64,000 nt of DNA from Ekhidna sp051379705 (GTDB lineage Bacteria > Bacteroidota > Bacteroidia > Cytophagales > Cyclobacteriaceae). The translations under genes and the position numbers were made by a program. Every line of letters starts with the position of its first letter. The first letter of the stretch is position 1. This document shows, one piece after another, positions 7,275-16,432 of the stretch. The stretch covers positions 3,348,001 through 3,412,000 of the forward strand of contig NZ_CP179868.1 in the NCBI RefSeq assembly GCF_051379705.1. Reading direction: 5' to 3'. The notes under the pieces are model-generated. The model did no database searches. It was not told the origin of the DNA and saw only the letters and a list, made by a program, of their open reading frames with translations.

Positions 7275-9776
7275 ATGTCATCAACGAATACTTTTCGGGA
7301 AGATCTCATCTTGGAAAAACTCAAACATTATTTACCGGCACAGGCTCCGCTAAAGGACTTTGTGCATCACAATACTTTACATGCCTTTCAGGACCTCCCT
7401 TTTGAGCAGGCCATCAGAAGAGCATCAAAGATTTTTGGATATAAAACATCTCTATCCCTTCAAGAATATCGAAGGCTTTATGATGAAGGCAAAATCAATA
7501 ATGAAATTCTGGAAAATGTCATCATCAGAAGGAAAGGGAACGGCGCGCTGAATGCATGGAAGACACGTCTCACTGATTCGGATTATAAAGAGTTCAATGA
7601 TGGAAAGATTGGACGTTTGCGCGCACTTTGGAAAGATCATTTCAAGCTTGATCTAAACACTATCGTTCACACCAATCTGTTCAGGATTCTAAACAGCTAC
7701 CTTGATCAGGGGATCGCTATAACCAAATTTCCGGTAAACAAGGAGAGCTTCATTTCCTCAATCATTGAAATTGAGAAAAATAGTTTTGTGTCTTTCTTTA
7801 AAACACAACGAGCCAAAGGTCTTTTATTTGATCCTCATACATCAATAGAGAGTCTGCTCAAACTCTTAGTAGGTCATGAGGTACTTTATGAGCAATACCT
7901 GTTTGATCAGCAATTTGCACACCCGGGTTGGTCCGGTCTAATCGGCCACATTGAAGCTCAACCAAGATCACTTCTTGATGGTCGGAAAATTAGCTTGAAA
8001 GAAATGATCTTGCTGGAGTGCCTCCTGGAAATTGATAATTTAGACAATGCGCTAGGCCAAAAGTGGAAACCACTTTCGGAAATTGCCGAGAAAGAGCACA
8101 TCGTAGATATTCTGGGGGAAACAGAATGGGAAGAGTATGATGAATTAATCGTCATCTGGCAAGAAGCCTACGAATGGACATATTATGATCAAGTTCTTGC
8201 AGGCGTTATGGTGGGAGAGCAGCTGGAGCCCAAAACCGAGATACCTTCATTTGAGGCATTCTTCTGCATCGATGACCGTGAGTGCTCTATTCGTCGCTAT
8301 ATAGAGCACTATGACCCTGACTGTGCTACTTATGGTACACCGGGGCATTTTGCTATCGACACATTTTACCAACCAAAGAATGGAAAGTTCTATTCCAAGG
8401 TGTGTCCGGTCCCTATCTCGCCAAAGCATTTGATCAAAGAAGTGTCTACAAATCGTAACAATACTTCTGATCTCCATTTCAATAAGTCTTCTCATGGACT
8501 ATTCAGAGGATGGTTGATCAGTCAGACGCTAGGTTTCTGGTCAGCCATTAAGCTGATGTTCAACATCTTCAGACCGAGCGTTAGTCCGGCTACCTCTTAT
8601 TCATTTTCTCACATGGATAGTTATTCGGCCCTAACCATCGAAAACAGAAGTGAGTACCATAAGCAAGATGGACTGCAGATCGGATACACGGTAAAAGAAA
8701 TGGCGGACCGTGTAGAAATGGTGCTCAGAAGTACAGGAACTACTGAGTTGTTTGCTCCGCTAGTTTACATGATAGGGCATGGTGCCAGCAGCGCAAATAA
8801 TACCCATTATGCAGGGTATGACTGTGGAGCGTGTTCAGGGCGGCCTGGATCTGCCAATGCAAGAGCTTTTAGTTTCATGGCTAATCATCGTGGAGTTAGA
8901 GATCTATTAAAGAAGGGAGGCATTGACATTCCGGATAGCACCGAATTCATCGGTGGATTGCATGATACTACGAGAGATGAATTCAGATTCTTTGATGAAG
9001 AATTATTGAATACTGAAAATCAAGAGGCCCACAAAAAAAATGTTAAGGTCTTCGAAAAAGCACTTAGGGTGAACGCTAAGGAAAGGTCCCGAAGGTTTAT
9101 GTCTATCGACACCAAACAACCAGTAGAACTGATTCATCATAAAGTGAAAGAGCGCTCGGTTTCATTGTTTGAGCCCAGACCAGAATTGAATCATGCTACA
9201 AACACTTTGTGTGTGATCGGGAGGAAGCACATCAATGATCATCTGTTTCTTGATCGGAGGGCATTTTTAAATAGCTATAACTACGAGCTGGATCCTGATG
9301 GAAAGTACCTGCAAACGATTATTAATGCCGCAGCACCAGTTTGTGGCGGCATCAATTTAGAATACTACTTTTCTAGAGTAGATAATGAAAAATTGGGTGC
9401 GGGATCAAAGCTTCCTCATAATGTGATGGGACTGATTGGCGTAGCAAATGGATTTGAAGGTGACCTTAGACCGGGGCTACCGATCCAAATGGTGGAAGTA
9501 CATGATCCACTCCGATTGATGATAGTCATAGAACACAATCCGGAGGTAGTTCTTAAAACGATCCAAAGCTCGGAAGCAACCTATGAATGGTTTATCAACG
9601 AATGGGTGATTTTGACAGTCGTCAATCCCTTAGATGGAAAAGTTTATCGTTTCGCTGATGGCAGCTTCAGTCATTATGATCCAATAAGCAAAAACCTGGA
9701 AGCAGTGGTCATCGAAGATCTCAATTCAGCAATTGAGTCTACTCATGAAAACTTACCTGTGTATTTACTTAAATGA
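7275..9776 (+). CDS. dabA: Inorganic carbon transporter subunit DabA (DUF2309)
   Basis: 833 residues, full length for DabA. The beta-carbonic-anhydrase-like zinc site can be placed: C331 and D333 in FFCIDDREC, H502 in IGHGAS, C517 in YDCGAC, spaced as in Halothiobacillus DabA (C351, D353, H524, C539). Early HHNTLHAFQ and LPFEQA are also family motifs. DabA sits at the cytoplasmic face and with DabB is thought to hydrate CO2 one way, driven by a cation gradient, so accumulating bicarbonate. Its stop overlaps the dabB start (ATGA), indicating coupling. In a heterotroph it would supply bicarbonate to carboxylases under low CO2. Confidence 0.96.
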   Translation: MSSTNTFREDLILEKLKHYLPAQAPLKDFVHHNTLHAFQDLPFEQAIRRASKIFGYKTSLSLQEYRRLYDEGKINNEILENVIIRRKGNGALNAWKTRLTDSDYKEFNDGKIGRLRALWKDHFKLDLNTIVHTNLFRILNSYLDQGIAITKFPVNKESFISSIIEIEKNSFVSFFKTQRAKGLLFDPHTSIESLLKLLVGHEVLYEQYLFDQQFAHPGWSGLIGHIEAQPRSLLDGRKISLKEMILLECLLEIDNLDNALGQKWKPLSEIAEKEHIVDILGETEWEEYDELIVIWQEAYEWTYYDQVLAGVMVGEQLEPKTEIPSFEAFFCIDDRECSIRRYIEHYDPDCATYGTPGHFAIDTFYQPKNGKFYSKVCPVPISPKHLIKEVSTNRNNTSDLHFNKSSHGLFRGWLISQTLGFWSAIKLMFNIFRPSVSPATSYSFSHMDSYSALTIENRSEYHKQDGLQIGYTVKEMADRVEMVLRSTGTTELFAPLVYMIGHGASSANNTHYAGYDCGACSGRPGSANARAFSFMANHRGVRDLLKKGGIDIPDSTEFIGGLHDTTRDEFRFFDEELLNTENQEAHKKNVKVFEKALRVNAKERSRRFMSIDTKQPVELIHHKVKERSVSLFEPRPELNHATNTLCVIGRKHINDHLFLDRRAFLNSYNYELDPDGKYLQTIINAAAPVCGGINLEYYFSRVDNEKLGAGSKLPHNVMGLIGVANGFEGDLRPGLPIQMVEVHDPLRLMIVIEHNPEVVLKTIQSSEATYEWFINEWVILTVVNPLDGKVYRFADGSFSHYDPISKNLEAVVIEDLNSAIESTHENLPVYLLK

Positions 9777-11647
9777 GAGAAATGATGATTAATATATTAC
9801 CCATATTTCTAATTATTCCATTTCTTGGATTTTTAGCTAGCGTATTTGTTCACAGAAGGAATGAAGTGCTTCATTCGAGAGTTGCGTTTGGTACTGCCGG
9901 TATTCAAAACATATTAGCCATCGGTTTTACTTTATACTGGGCTTTTTCGGGAGGAAAAGCGCTGAATATCAAAGAATTTGTGATTTACAGCACTCCAAAT
10001 TATGAATTCTTTGTGGATTTTTATTTTGATCGAGTAACAGCTGTTTTCCTTGTGGTGGGATCTGTTCTTACTTTCCTGATCACCTTATATAGCCGTTACT
10101 ATTTACATAGAGAAGAAGGTTACAAACGGTTTTTCAACACGATCCTCTTTTTCTACTTGGGGTACAATATTATTATCCTCTCAGGAAATTTTGAGACGCT
10201 ATTTATTGGTTGGGAAGTGCTGGGCTTATCATCCTTCCTTCTAATTGCTTTTTATAGGGATCGATACCTTCCTGTGCGTAATGCCTACAAAGTATTTTCA
10301 GTTTACAGGATTAGTGATATAGCGATGATACTGGCCATGTGGATGAGTCATCATCTATGGCATCATAATGTGACCTTCCTGGAGCTTAATAATTATGACA
10401 TGGTCGATGCTGAGGTACAAAGTCATTATGGAATGAGTTTGTTCATTTCACTGATGATCCTAATCTCCGCCAGTGTCAAGTCGGCTCAGTTTCCGTTTTC
10501 ATCCTGGCTGCCAAGAGCCATGGAAGGGCCAACTCCCTCAAGCGCTATTTTTTACAGCTCACTTTCGGTACACATTGGCGTCTTTTTTTTACTTAGAACA
10601 TTTCCTTTTTGGGAGCATCAGGAAGCCTTTAGATGGATCGTTGGGATTGCCGGTTTTGGTACCAGTATTATAGCAACGTTCATAGGAAATGTACAAGCAA
10701 CAGTCAAATCACAGATTGCCTACTCTTCTATTGCTCAGATCGGGCTTATTTTTATTGAGATTGCTTTAGGCTTTGAAGTAGTAGCGTTGATACACTTTGC
10801 AGGTAATGCATTTTTGCGAACCTATCAGTTACTGGTATCTCCATCCACAGTTACTTACATGATCCGGGAGCAGTTTTATACGGCGCTTCCAAAGGAACTT
10901 GAGCGAACAGGCTTTTTCAGAAAGCTATTTAATTCAATCTATGTTTTCAGCGTTAAGGAGTGGAATTTGGATACACACCAATTCAGGTTTCTATGGAATC
11001 CATTCAAGAAGATTGGTAAAGTCTTTTACTTCCTAAATAATAGAACAACTGCTTTTATCCTGGTTCCTGCCTATTTGATTGCCTGTTTTGTTTTGATGGA
11101 GGGAAGTATGTCTGAAGAAACCCTTCATCTGTTTCCACATGTCCTTGCCTTGGTTGCAGTAGTGCTCTCTTTGAGATCATTTACTGAGCGTAAAAGCCCC
11201 GAATACAGTTTTTCCCTGGTTGCTTTCAGCCATTTCTGGATAGCATTAGCTGTTTCTTTCAATGAACATTTTAGCTTTTCTCATACTCTGATTTATTTAT
11301 CAGGTGTAGTCGTGTCACTTGTCGTTGGTATTGCTGTTTTGAATCGATTGAGAAAAACTGAAAAACCTGTTGATCTGAACGGGTTCTATGGGCATATCTA
11401 CGAGCATAAATGGCTGGCATTTATGTTTTTGTTGGCAGCTCTTGGGTTAGCCGGCTTTCCGGTCACGCCAACATTTTTGGGCGAAGACCTGATCTTTAGT
11501 CACATTCATGAAAATCAGATTTGGCTGACATTTTTAGTAGCGCTATCGGCCATTTTTAGTGGGCTTTCAGCCATCAGGATTTACATCCGACTCTTTCTGG
11601 GGCCTCACGTGAAAAGTTACCATCAGGTTGCTCATCGCTCATCATAA
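9773..11647 (+). CDS. dabB: Inorganic carbon transporter subunit DabB (NuoL/MrpA-like)
   Basis: 624 residues, polytopic. The central region carries proton-pumping subunit motifs: GWEVLGLSSFLLIAFYRDR, then SVKSAQFPFSSWLPRAMEGPTPSSA near residues 230-260, with the conserved lysine of antiporter-like subunits. DabB forms the ion-conducting half of the DAB complex. It is shorter than NuoL and has no other complex I genes nearby, which excludes a respiratory operon. Translation is coupled to dabA by a 4-base overlap. Histidine-rich spots (MSHHLWHHN) are conspicuous. Confidence 0.93.
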   Translation: MREMMINILPIFLIIPFLGFLASVFVHRRNEVLHSRVAFGTAGIQNILAIGFTLYWAFSGGKALNIKEFVIYSTPNYEFFVDFYFDRVTAVFLVVGSVLTFLITLYSRYYLHREEGYKRFFNTILFFYLGYNIIILSGNFETLFIGWEVLGLSSFLLIAFYRDRYLPVRNAYKVFSVYRISDIAMILAMWMSHHLWHHNVTFLELNNYDMVDAEVQSHYGMSLFISLMILISASVKSAQFPFSSWLPRAMEGPTPSSAIFYSSLSVHIGVFFLLRTFPFWEHQEAFRWIVGIAGFGTSIIATFIGNVQATVKSQIAYSSIAQIGLIFIEIALGFEVVALIHFAGNAFLRTYQLLVSPSTVTYMIREQFYTALPKELERTGFFRKLFNSIYVFSVKEWNLDTHQFRFLWNPFKKIGKVFYFLNNRTTAFILVPAYLIACFVLMEGSMSEETLHLFPHVLALVAVVLSLRSFTERKSPEYSFSLVAFSHFWIALAVSFNEHFSFSHTLIYLSGVVVSLVVGIAVLNRLRKTEKPVDLNGFYGHIYEHKWLAFMFLLAALGLAGFPVTPTFLGEDLIFSHIHENQIWLTFLVALSAIFSGLSAIRIYIRLFLGPHVKSYHQVAHRSS

Positions 11648-11659
11648 ACTCAGAACATC

Positions 11660-11761
11660 ATGAAAAAAATCATATTACTTATTGCAGATGGCTATCGTCT
11701 CGAATCCGATAACACGATTCAACTCACCGCACATCTAAGATTTTCAAAAGCAAATAATTAA
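11660..11761 (+). CDS. 33-residue ORF between dabB and the SulP gene
   Basis: ATG at 11660, TAA at 11759-11761, predicted MKKIILLIADGYRLESDNTI followed by 13 more residues. It fills almost the whole 119-base gap between two operon genes and ends 5 bases before the SulP ATG. Two readings: a genuine microprotein, or the stub of a gene whose N-terminus survived. No family recognised. Confidence 0.35.
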   Translation: MKKIILLIADGYRLESDNTIQLTAHLRFSKANN

Positions 11762-11766
11762 AAACA

Positions 11767-13998
11767 ATGAATACTTTATTTGATAAAAAACCGCTTACCG
11801 GATTTGCCGGATTAAAAGCTCACTGGAAAGACGATCTGCTTTCTGGTTTTATGGTATCATTAATTGCGCTACCCCTTTGTTTGGGAATCGCGTTAGCTTC
11901 GGGCGTTCCACCTATGGCAGGACTGTTGGCTGCAATTGTTGGCGGTATGCTAATGTCTCGAATCACCGGTTCTTATGTGACCATCAGTGGTCCTGCCGCC
12001 GGGTTGATTGTTGTAACACTAGGGGCAGTAGAATCTATGGGAGGTGGAGACCCACTTACCGGATACAAATTTGCATTGGCTGCAATTGTGGTTGCCGGAC
12101 TTATTCAGCTGATTTTTGGCCTGTTGAAAGTAGGGAAGTTGGGCGATTTTTTCCCGTCAGCGGCTGTACACGGAATGCTCGCGGCGATAGGTATAATAAT
12201 CATAGTTAAGCAGCTTTTTGTTGCCATGGGTACCAAAGCTGAGGGTGGAGGACATGGACTTCTTCATACCATCACTCAGATACCAGACGCTTTTGTAACT
12301 ATGAACCCGGAGATCGGACTGATTGCCATGGTCAGCTTGTTTATTTTGGTGGGGCATCCAAGAGTAAATTTCAAACCAATCAAAATGATTCCGGCACCTA
12401 TGTGGGTCATTATAGTGACTATCCCATTGGCACATCTATTTGACTTATTCCACGAGCATCACTACAATCTGGTAGGTAATGATTATGTGGTAGGTCCGAA
12501 ATATTTGGTGCATTTACCTGAGAGTGTTATTGATGGAATTGTTTTTCCTGATTTCGGTATGATCGGGTCAGGTGTTTTCTGGATAGCAGTAATCAGTATT
12601 TCATTAGTTTCCAGTATTGAATCGCTGCTGAGTGCTGCCGCGGTAGATACTCTTGATCCATATAGAAGAAAATCTAATCTTAACAGAGATGTAGCAGCCA
12701 TGGGTGGTGGTTCTGCCATTTCCGGATTTTTAGGTGGATTACCGATGATCTCAGAGATAGTCAGGAGTTCGGCAAACATTGGAAATGGAGGTAAAACGCA
12801 ATGGGCGAATTTCTTTCATGGCGGCTTTCTCTTAGTTTTTTTACTTTTTGCGAAACCAATCATCGAGCAAATTCCGCTCGCAGCTTTGGCTGCAATGCTG
12901 ATTCACGTAGGATTTCGATTGGCTTCACCCAAGGAGTTTATACATACCAGAGAGATAGGCAAAGCGCAGCTGGTCATTTTTGTTTCCACCATTGTGATGG
13001 TACTTGCGACTGATCTGCTGATAGGCATTGCTACAGGCATTTTGGTCAAATTTGTTATCCACTTGATCTATGGTGCCCCTTTGAAGTATTTATTTCGATC
13101 CAACTTTGATTATGAGGAAGCCGACAAAAAAACCGGAATCATTCATCTTCGCCATGCAGCCATTTTTTCCAACTACTTGTCACTTAAAAAGGAGATTGAA
13201 AGTCACAGAGATAAAGATCACCTAATAATAGACTTTAAGGACGTGAATTTGATTGATCATACATTCAGAACACATCTCCATGAACTTGTTGAGGAATGGA
13301 AAAAGCTTGGAAAAGAAGTTGAGCTTAAAAACGAATTGCATCTCATTCCAGTATCTGATCATCCGATGGCAGCAAAAGTTGCGAAAAATGGTAAGCTGGG
13401 GTATGATGAAAAACTAAGCAGTCATCAGGTAGAACTTCTTGATATTGCAAAATCGAATCAGTGGCATTTTGAATCAGGAAAGACCATGTCGTTCGAAGAC
13501 TTTAAGGATTTCAGTTTTAGTCGGTCCGGAAAGATTAGTTACGCTCAGAACCTTCTTTCAGGATCATTTGAGGGCTATCGATTCGTTTTTTCTGAGGTGG
13601 TTTATGACACTGATCTGAGAACAAAAGCCGCCACCGATCTACTACCGGCATTGATTATAAAACCTGAAGAGAGTAATGCTTCATGGCCTGTTTTCACAAT
13701 GGAAAAAGAGGGCTTTTTTGAAAAAGTAGCGGATTTGGCTGCAGGCAAGGATATTGACTTTGATGATCATCCGATGTTTTCTGACAAGTTTCTGCTCAAA
13801 GGTCCGAAAGAAGATGAAGTGAGAAAGTTTTTCAAGCCTGCATTACTCCAACTCATTGAATCAAACCCGATCTATCACCTGGAAAGCAACGGTAGCAAAT
13901 TGATCATCTATCGATTCGATAAGAAGAAAAAGGAAAAAGAAGTAGCTGAACTGATACTCTTTGCCAAACGCTTAGTGTTGACAATTGATAAATATTAG
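11767..13998 (+). CDS. SulP-family anion (probably bicarbonate) transporter with extra C-terminal domain
   Basis: 743 residues. SulP transmembrane core about 25-435 (opening DDLLSGFMVSLIALPLCLGIALASG, ITGSYVTISGPAAG); STAS domain about 440-540 (LIIDFKDVNLIDHTF); then about 200 residues that classical SulP proteins lack, with YRFVFSEVVYDT, a FDDHPMFSDKFLL block and LIIYRFD. That tail recalls soluble domains of uncharacterised membrane proteins, but I cannot name it. SulP members carry sulfate, bicarbonate or other anions; the dab and carbonic anhydrase neighbours favour bicarbonate (inference). Last gene of the rightward operon. Confidence 0.9.
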   Translation: MNTLFDKKPLTGFAGLKAHWKDDLLSGFMVSLIALPLCLGIALASGVPPMAGLLAAIVGGMLMSRITGSYVTISGPAAGLIVVTLGAVESMGGGDPLTGYKFALAAIVVAGLIQLIFGLLKVGKLGDFFPSAAVHGMLAAIGIIIIVKQLFVAMGTKAEGGGHGLLHTITQIPDAFVTMNPEIGLIAMVSLFILVGHPRVNFKPIKMIPAPMWVIIVTIPLAHLFDLFHEHHYNLVGNDYVVGPKYLVHLPESVIDGIVFPDFGMIGSGVFWIAVISISLVSSIESLLSAAAVDTLDPYRRKSNLNRDVAAMGGGSAISGFLGGLPMISEIVRSSANIGNGGKTQWANFFHGGFLLVFLLFAKPIIEQIPLAALAAMLIHVGFRLASPKEFIHTREIGKAQLVIFVSTIVMVLATDLLIGIATGILVKFVIHLIYGAPLKYLFRSNFDYEEADKKTGIIHLRHAAIFSNYLSLKKEIESHRDKDHLIIDFKDVNLIDHTFRTHLHELVEEWKKLGKEVELKNELHLIPVSDHPMAAKVAKNGKLGYDEKLSSHQVELLDIAKSNQWHFESGKTMSFEDFKDFSFSRSGKISYAQNLLSGSFEGYRFVFSEVVYDTDLRTKAATDLLPALIIKPEESNASWPVFTMEKEGFFEKVADLAAGKDIDFDDHPMFSDKFLLKGPKEDEVRKFFKPALLQLIESNPIYHLESNGSKLIIYRFDKKKKEKEVAELILFAKRLVLTIDKY

Positions 13999-13999
13999 T

Positions 14000-14015
14000 A
14001 AGCAGTATACTGCTT
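14000..14015. repeat. Perfect 16-base palindrome
   Basis: AAGCAGTATACTGCTT directly after the SulP stop codon (13996-13998). It may be part of the operon's 3' end or a binding site; no loop and no T-run. Confidence 0.45.
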
Positions 14016-14039
14016 GGAGTTAAGTTGGTGGATAGGTAG

Positions 14040-14102
14040 CCGGGTCATCTCATTGTTTGAAATTTGAGCAACTTCCATGAGAATGATCCGGTTTACCTTT
14101 TA
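14040..14102 (+). terminator. Probable terminator of the dab-SulP operon
   Basis: Imperfect arms CCGGGTCATCTCAT (14040-14053) and ATGAGAATGATCCGG (14077-14091) with a long loop, followed by a T-rich tract. It separates the convergent SulP and small-protein genes. Confidence 0.4.
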
Positions 14103-14107
14103 TCCTT

Positions 14108-14383
14108 TCAGGCAGCCTTGGAATCTGCCACTTTTTCAATATGAATTTGTGAGTGAATGGAGAGTTTAGAGTCATCAATGACTTCTAGGATTTGCTCTCT
14201 CATCGCTTCTAGTTCTTTTATTCTATTGATCGAGTCTACGTTCTCAGTCCCAAACCGTACTTTATCGCTAAATATTCGTCTATTGTGAAACTGAATTTTT
14301 CCATCAATCAGGTAAAGAAGAACCTCTTTAGCTTCCTCTGCCTCAAAAACACCTTTTATTAAATCGAACTGTTCTGTTTTCAT
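14108..14383 (-). CDS. Conserved small cytoplasmic protein, unknown
   Basis: 91 residues from the ATG at 14383; the frame extends upstream only through a GTG, so the ATG is preferred. The middle has the pattern GVFEAEEAKEVLLYLIDGKIQFHNRR, then RFGTE, then a helical region with a repeated leucine/isoleucine pattern ending SIHSQIHIEK. This arrangement (an EAKEVL..LI..KI.FH core followed by a helix) is one I associate with short uncharacterised Bacteroidota proteins. It lies 3' of the carbonic anhydrase gene on the same strand, about 106 bases away, and may be cotranscribed with it. Function unknown. Confidence 0.65.
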   Translation of the reverse strand: MKTEQFDLIKGVFEAEEAKEVLLYLIDGKIQFHNRRIFSDKVRFGTENVDSINRIKELEAMREQILEVIDDSKLSIHSQIHIEKVADSKAA

Positions 14384-14489
14384 AACTATACAAGTTTTTG
14401 TTTTCACAAAGGAACAGAGAAAAACTCATAAGTTTTTATTTATATTTTTTATCATATACATAAACAATCGTTATGAATAAAAGATGGAG

Positions 14490-15125
14490 TTATATACCTG
14501 AAAATCTATAAATCGGCTCTAGTTGATCGATGTTAGAGTATTGGCAGTTCAGATCAATGATTTTTCCATCTTCCAGAGAATACACCCATCCATGGATTTC
14601 GAGTCCTCTGTTTTTCCAGGCTTTTTGTACGATAGAGGTCTTGGCCAAATTATGCACTTGCTCTACTACATTTAACTCAACCATTCGTTTTTCACGAGCT
14701 TCCGGATCTTTTATCTGATCTAGCTTTTCCTTATTTACCTGGAAAATATCCTTGATGTGCGCAAGCCATCGGCCAACGAGCCCGACATATTGCGTATCCA
14801 TAGCAGCCTTCACACCGCCACACCCATAATGTCCACAAACAATAACATGCTTCACATGAAGGTATTCAACAGCATACTGCAAAACGCTAAGCATGTTTGT
14901 GTCTGAGTGAATAACCTGATTGGCAATATTTCGGTGCACAAAAATTTCACCGGATTCGGTGCCGGTGATTTCATTGGCAGGTACTCGACTATCGGAGCAA
15001 CCAATCCAAAGAAATTCCGGCTTTTGTCCTTTGGCCAGTCTTGTAAAATATTCAGGGTCAAGTTTAAGTTTTTCCTTGATCCATTCGTCGTTTCCTTTAA
15101 ACAGTCGGTCGTATGATGCTTTCAT
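14490..15125 (-). CDS. can: Beta-class carbonic anhydrase
   Basis: 211 residues, standard beta-CA length. Zinc ligands C43 (in WIGCSDSRVPA), H99 and C102 (in GHYGCGG), and the catalytic Asp45-Arg47 dyad, are all present. It catalyses CO2 + H2O to bicarbonate + proton in the cytoplasm. No signal peptide. Transcribed toward the dab-SulP operon from the right and separated from it by one small gene, so it is part of the same inorganic-carbon locus. In that setting it either supplies CO2 from accumulated bicarbonate or balances the pools. A degenerate CRP-like site lies just upstream. Confidence 0.95.
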   Translation of the reverse strand: MKASYDRLFKGNDEWIKEKLKLDPEYFTRLAKGQKPEFLWIGCSDSRVPANEITGTESGEIFVHRNIANQVIHSDTNMLSVLQYAVEYLHVKHVIVCGHYGCGGVKAAMDTQYVGLVGRWLAHIKDIFQVNKEKLDQIKDPEAREKRMVELNVVEQVHNLAKTSIVQKAWKNRGLEIHGWVYSLEDGKIIDLNCQYSNIDQLEPIYRFSGI

Positions 15126-15140
15126 AAATTTCTATTGTAC

Positions 15141-15156
15141 TTAGAGTTATTTCACA
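15141..15156 (-). promoter_or_regulatory. Weak CRP-like site ahead of carbonic anhydrase
   Basis: TTAGA-N6-TCACA, 8 of 10 core positions of TGTGA-N6-TCACA, 16 bases upstream of the carbonic anhydrase ATG. One half-site is intact. It is suggestive only because a strong site of the same type sits in the same locus. Confidence 0.25.
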
Positions 15157-15310
15157 CTAAAATAACGATAGTCTGAAGTACATAACAATATTTTAGCGAT
15201 TCAGGTGTGAATAAGCTTTTGTTTTATGTTCTGAATGCTGCATTAACCCCATCAAAAGCCAATTTTAACACCGCACCATTAGCGGCTGATATTGGGCTGC
15301 ATACAAATAA

Positions 15311-15334
15311 GCCGGCTCGCATTTGCGAGCCGGC
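15311..15334 (-). terminator. Strong GC-rich hairpin after the DUF6261 gene
   Basis: GCCGGCTCGC (15311-15320), loop ATTT, GCGAGCCGGC (15325-15334), perfectly paired. On the minus strand it is followed by TTATTTGT, so it probably terminates the leftward DUF6261 gene that ends at 15371. Confidence 0.7.
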
Positions 15335-15370
15335 CTCAGAAGCAAGTAAGATAATAATTATGATAAATGA

Positions 15371-16102
15371 TCAAAACCCTACTTCCGATTCTCCTTCGAT
15401 TTCACCACGTGATTTTCTCGCACGGGCTACCGCCATTATTTCTGTAGTGATAGAGTTCATTTGATTGATCAGGGTGTCATGAACACCCGGTTCAGTCTCC
15501 TCAAGTATGGCTAGTGCATCCAGTAAGATGTTTACATGAGGTGTGGTTTTGCTTTTAGCCTCTTTTAGTGTAGGATAGTTCTTTAGCGTATCCTCATTTA
15601 GCCTGTTGTTATAGATGGTTACAAAGTCTTCTTGAGCCTGCTTCAGTTCTTCATACAGTCCATCGGCATGCATAGCTGCAAGTGCTGCCAGGTTTTCAGC
15701 TTTGTCTAGCTCGTCAAACAATGCTTCCATTTTTCCGCTCTGCTCCGTATAGCCAAGCAAGTACAAGCGTGTACCTGCTTGCTGAATAATTGGCCAAATC
15801 TGTGCATGTGCATCTTTTAAAGTTTGACTTGTGCGCCGCTTGTAAGCATCTATTAAGTCCTTAAAGCCGATGAAAAGATCGTCTCGGGCAGCATCAGCTG
15901 CAGCCACATCATCTACAAGCTTATTTACACGCACAGCTGTAATAGCTTGATTTAGTTGTATGATGTCATTGGTAATTAAGCCTGTGATTCGTGCTATGAA
16001 TGGATCTGTAGTAGAAAGATTGGCATTAATTGCTACATACTTATTCGCTGTTTCAGCGAGTTCGGCGGGCATGAGGTAGCTGGTTCTAAGTTTTTTAATC
16101 AT
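15371..16102 (-). CDS. DUF6261 family protein
   Basis: 243 residues, helical and alanine-rich with no signal peptide. The opening (MIKKLRTSYLMPAELAE) and the overall layout of four or five long helices (TNDIIQLNQAI, KDLIDAYKRRTSQTLKDAHAQIW, LKQAQEDFVTIYNNR) match DUF6261, a Bacteroidota family of unknown role. It starts at an ATG with a 330-base upstream region, the longest regulatory space nearby, and ends with a strong hairpin. It is likely monocistronic. No function can be proposed. Confidence 0.75.
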   Translation of the reverse strand: MIKKLRTSYLMPAELAETANKYVAINANLSTTDPFIARITGLITNDIIQLNQAITAVRVNKLVDDVAAADAARDDLFIGFKDLIDAYKRRTSQTLKDAHAQIWPIIQQAGTRLYLLGYTEQSGKMEALFDELDKAENLAALAAMHADGLYEELKQAQEDFVTIYNNRLNEDTLKNYPTLKEAKSKTTPHVNILLDALAILEETEPGVHDTLINQMNSITTEIMAVARARKSRGEIEGESEVGF

Positions 16103-16432
16103 GAAAGTGTGTTTGATAAAACAATAATTGAGGCCAATGATAGGGTGGAGCTAAGCGTAAAACCTCTTCGATTTGATGAAAAACGGTTTTGTATACCAGA
16201 AGTACACGTATTCTAGCACAGATATCTGATTTGGAGGAAATTTGAGCTGTATTTGACTAAAAAGGCTGAAGAAATGAGGGAAAGAAGAATCTTAGGCTAC
16301 TTCAGATGAATTCGTGAGAAACGAGAGTTTTTCTTGAGTTATTCAGGTGATTTACTCTAAAAAAAGAATGGCGCGGAGTTATTGGGATGATTGGGGGGGG
16401 GAGAAAGTTGGCGAAGAGTTCTTCTAATTGAT
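16103..16432. other. Gene-free stretch with G9 tract and a diverged 17-base repeat
   Basis: No credible ORF. It holds a run of nine G at 16393-16401 and two related 17-base segments beginning GAGTTATT at 16335-16351 and 16376-16392 (14 of 17 identical). It is the upstream region of the DUF6261 gene and the downstream side of the ATPase-methyltransferase gene. Confidence 0.55.

Noticed and set aside
9773..11647. DabB read as a respiratory NuoL subunit
   Set aside because: It overlaps dabA by four bases, has no other complex I subunits nearby and is the expected DAB partner.
12157..12435. Leftward 92-codon ORF inside the SulP gene
   Set aside because: It lies entirely inside a well-supported gene and its product has no domain features.
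13999..14107. Palindromes here read as an attachment site
   Set aside because: No integrase, tRNA or direct repeat flanks; operon end structure is a simpler reading.
15207..15464. Rightward 85-codon ORF over the end of the DUF6261 gene
   Set aside because: It runs through the GC-rich hairpin and the DUF6261 coding end on the other strand and has no protein-like features.
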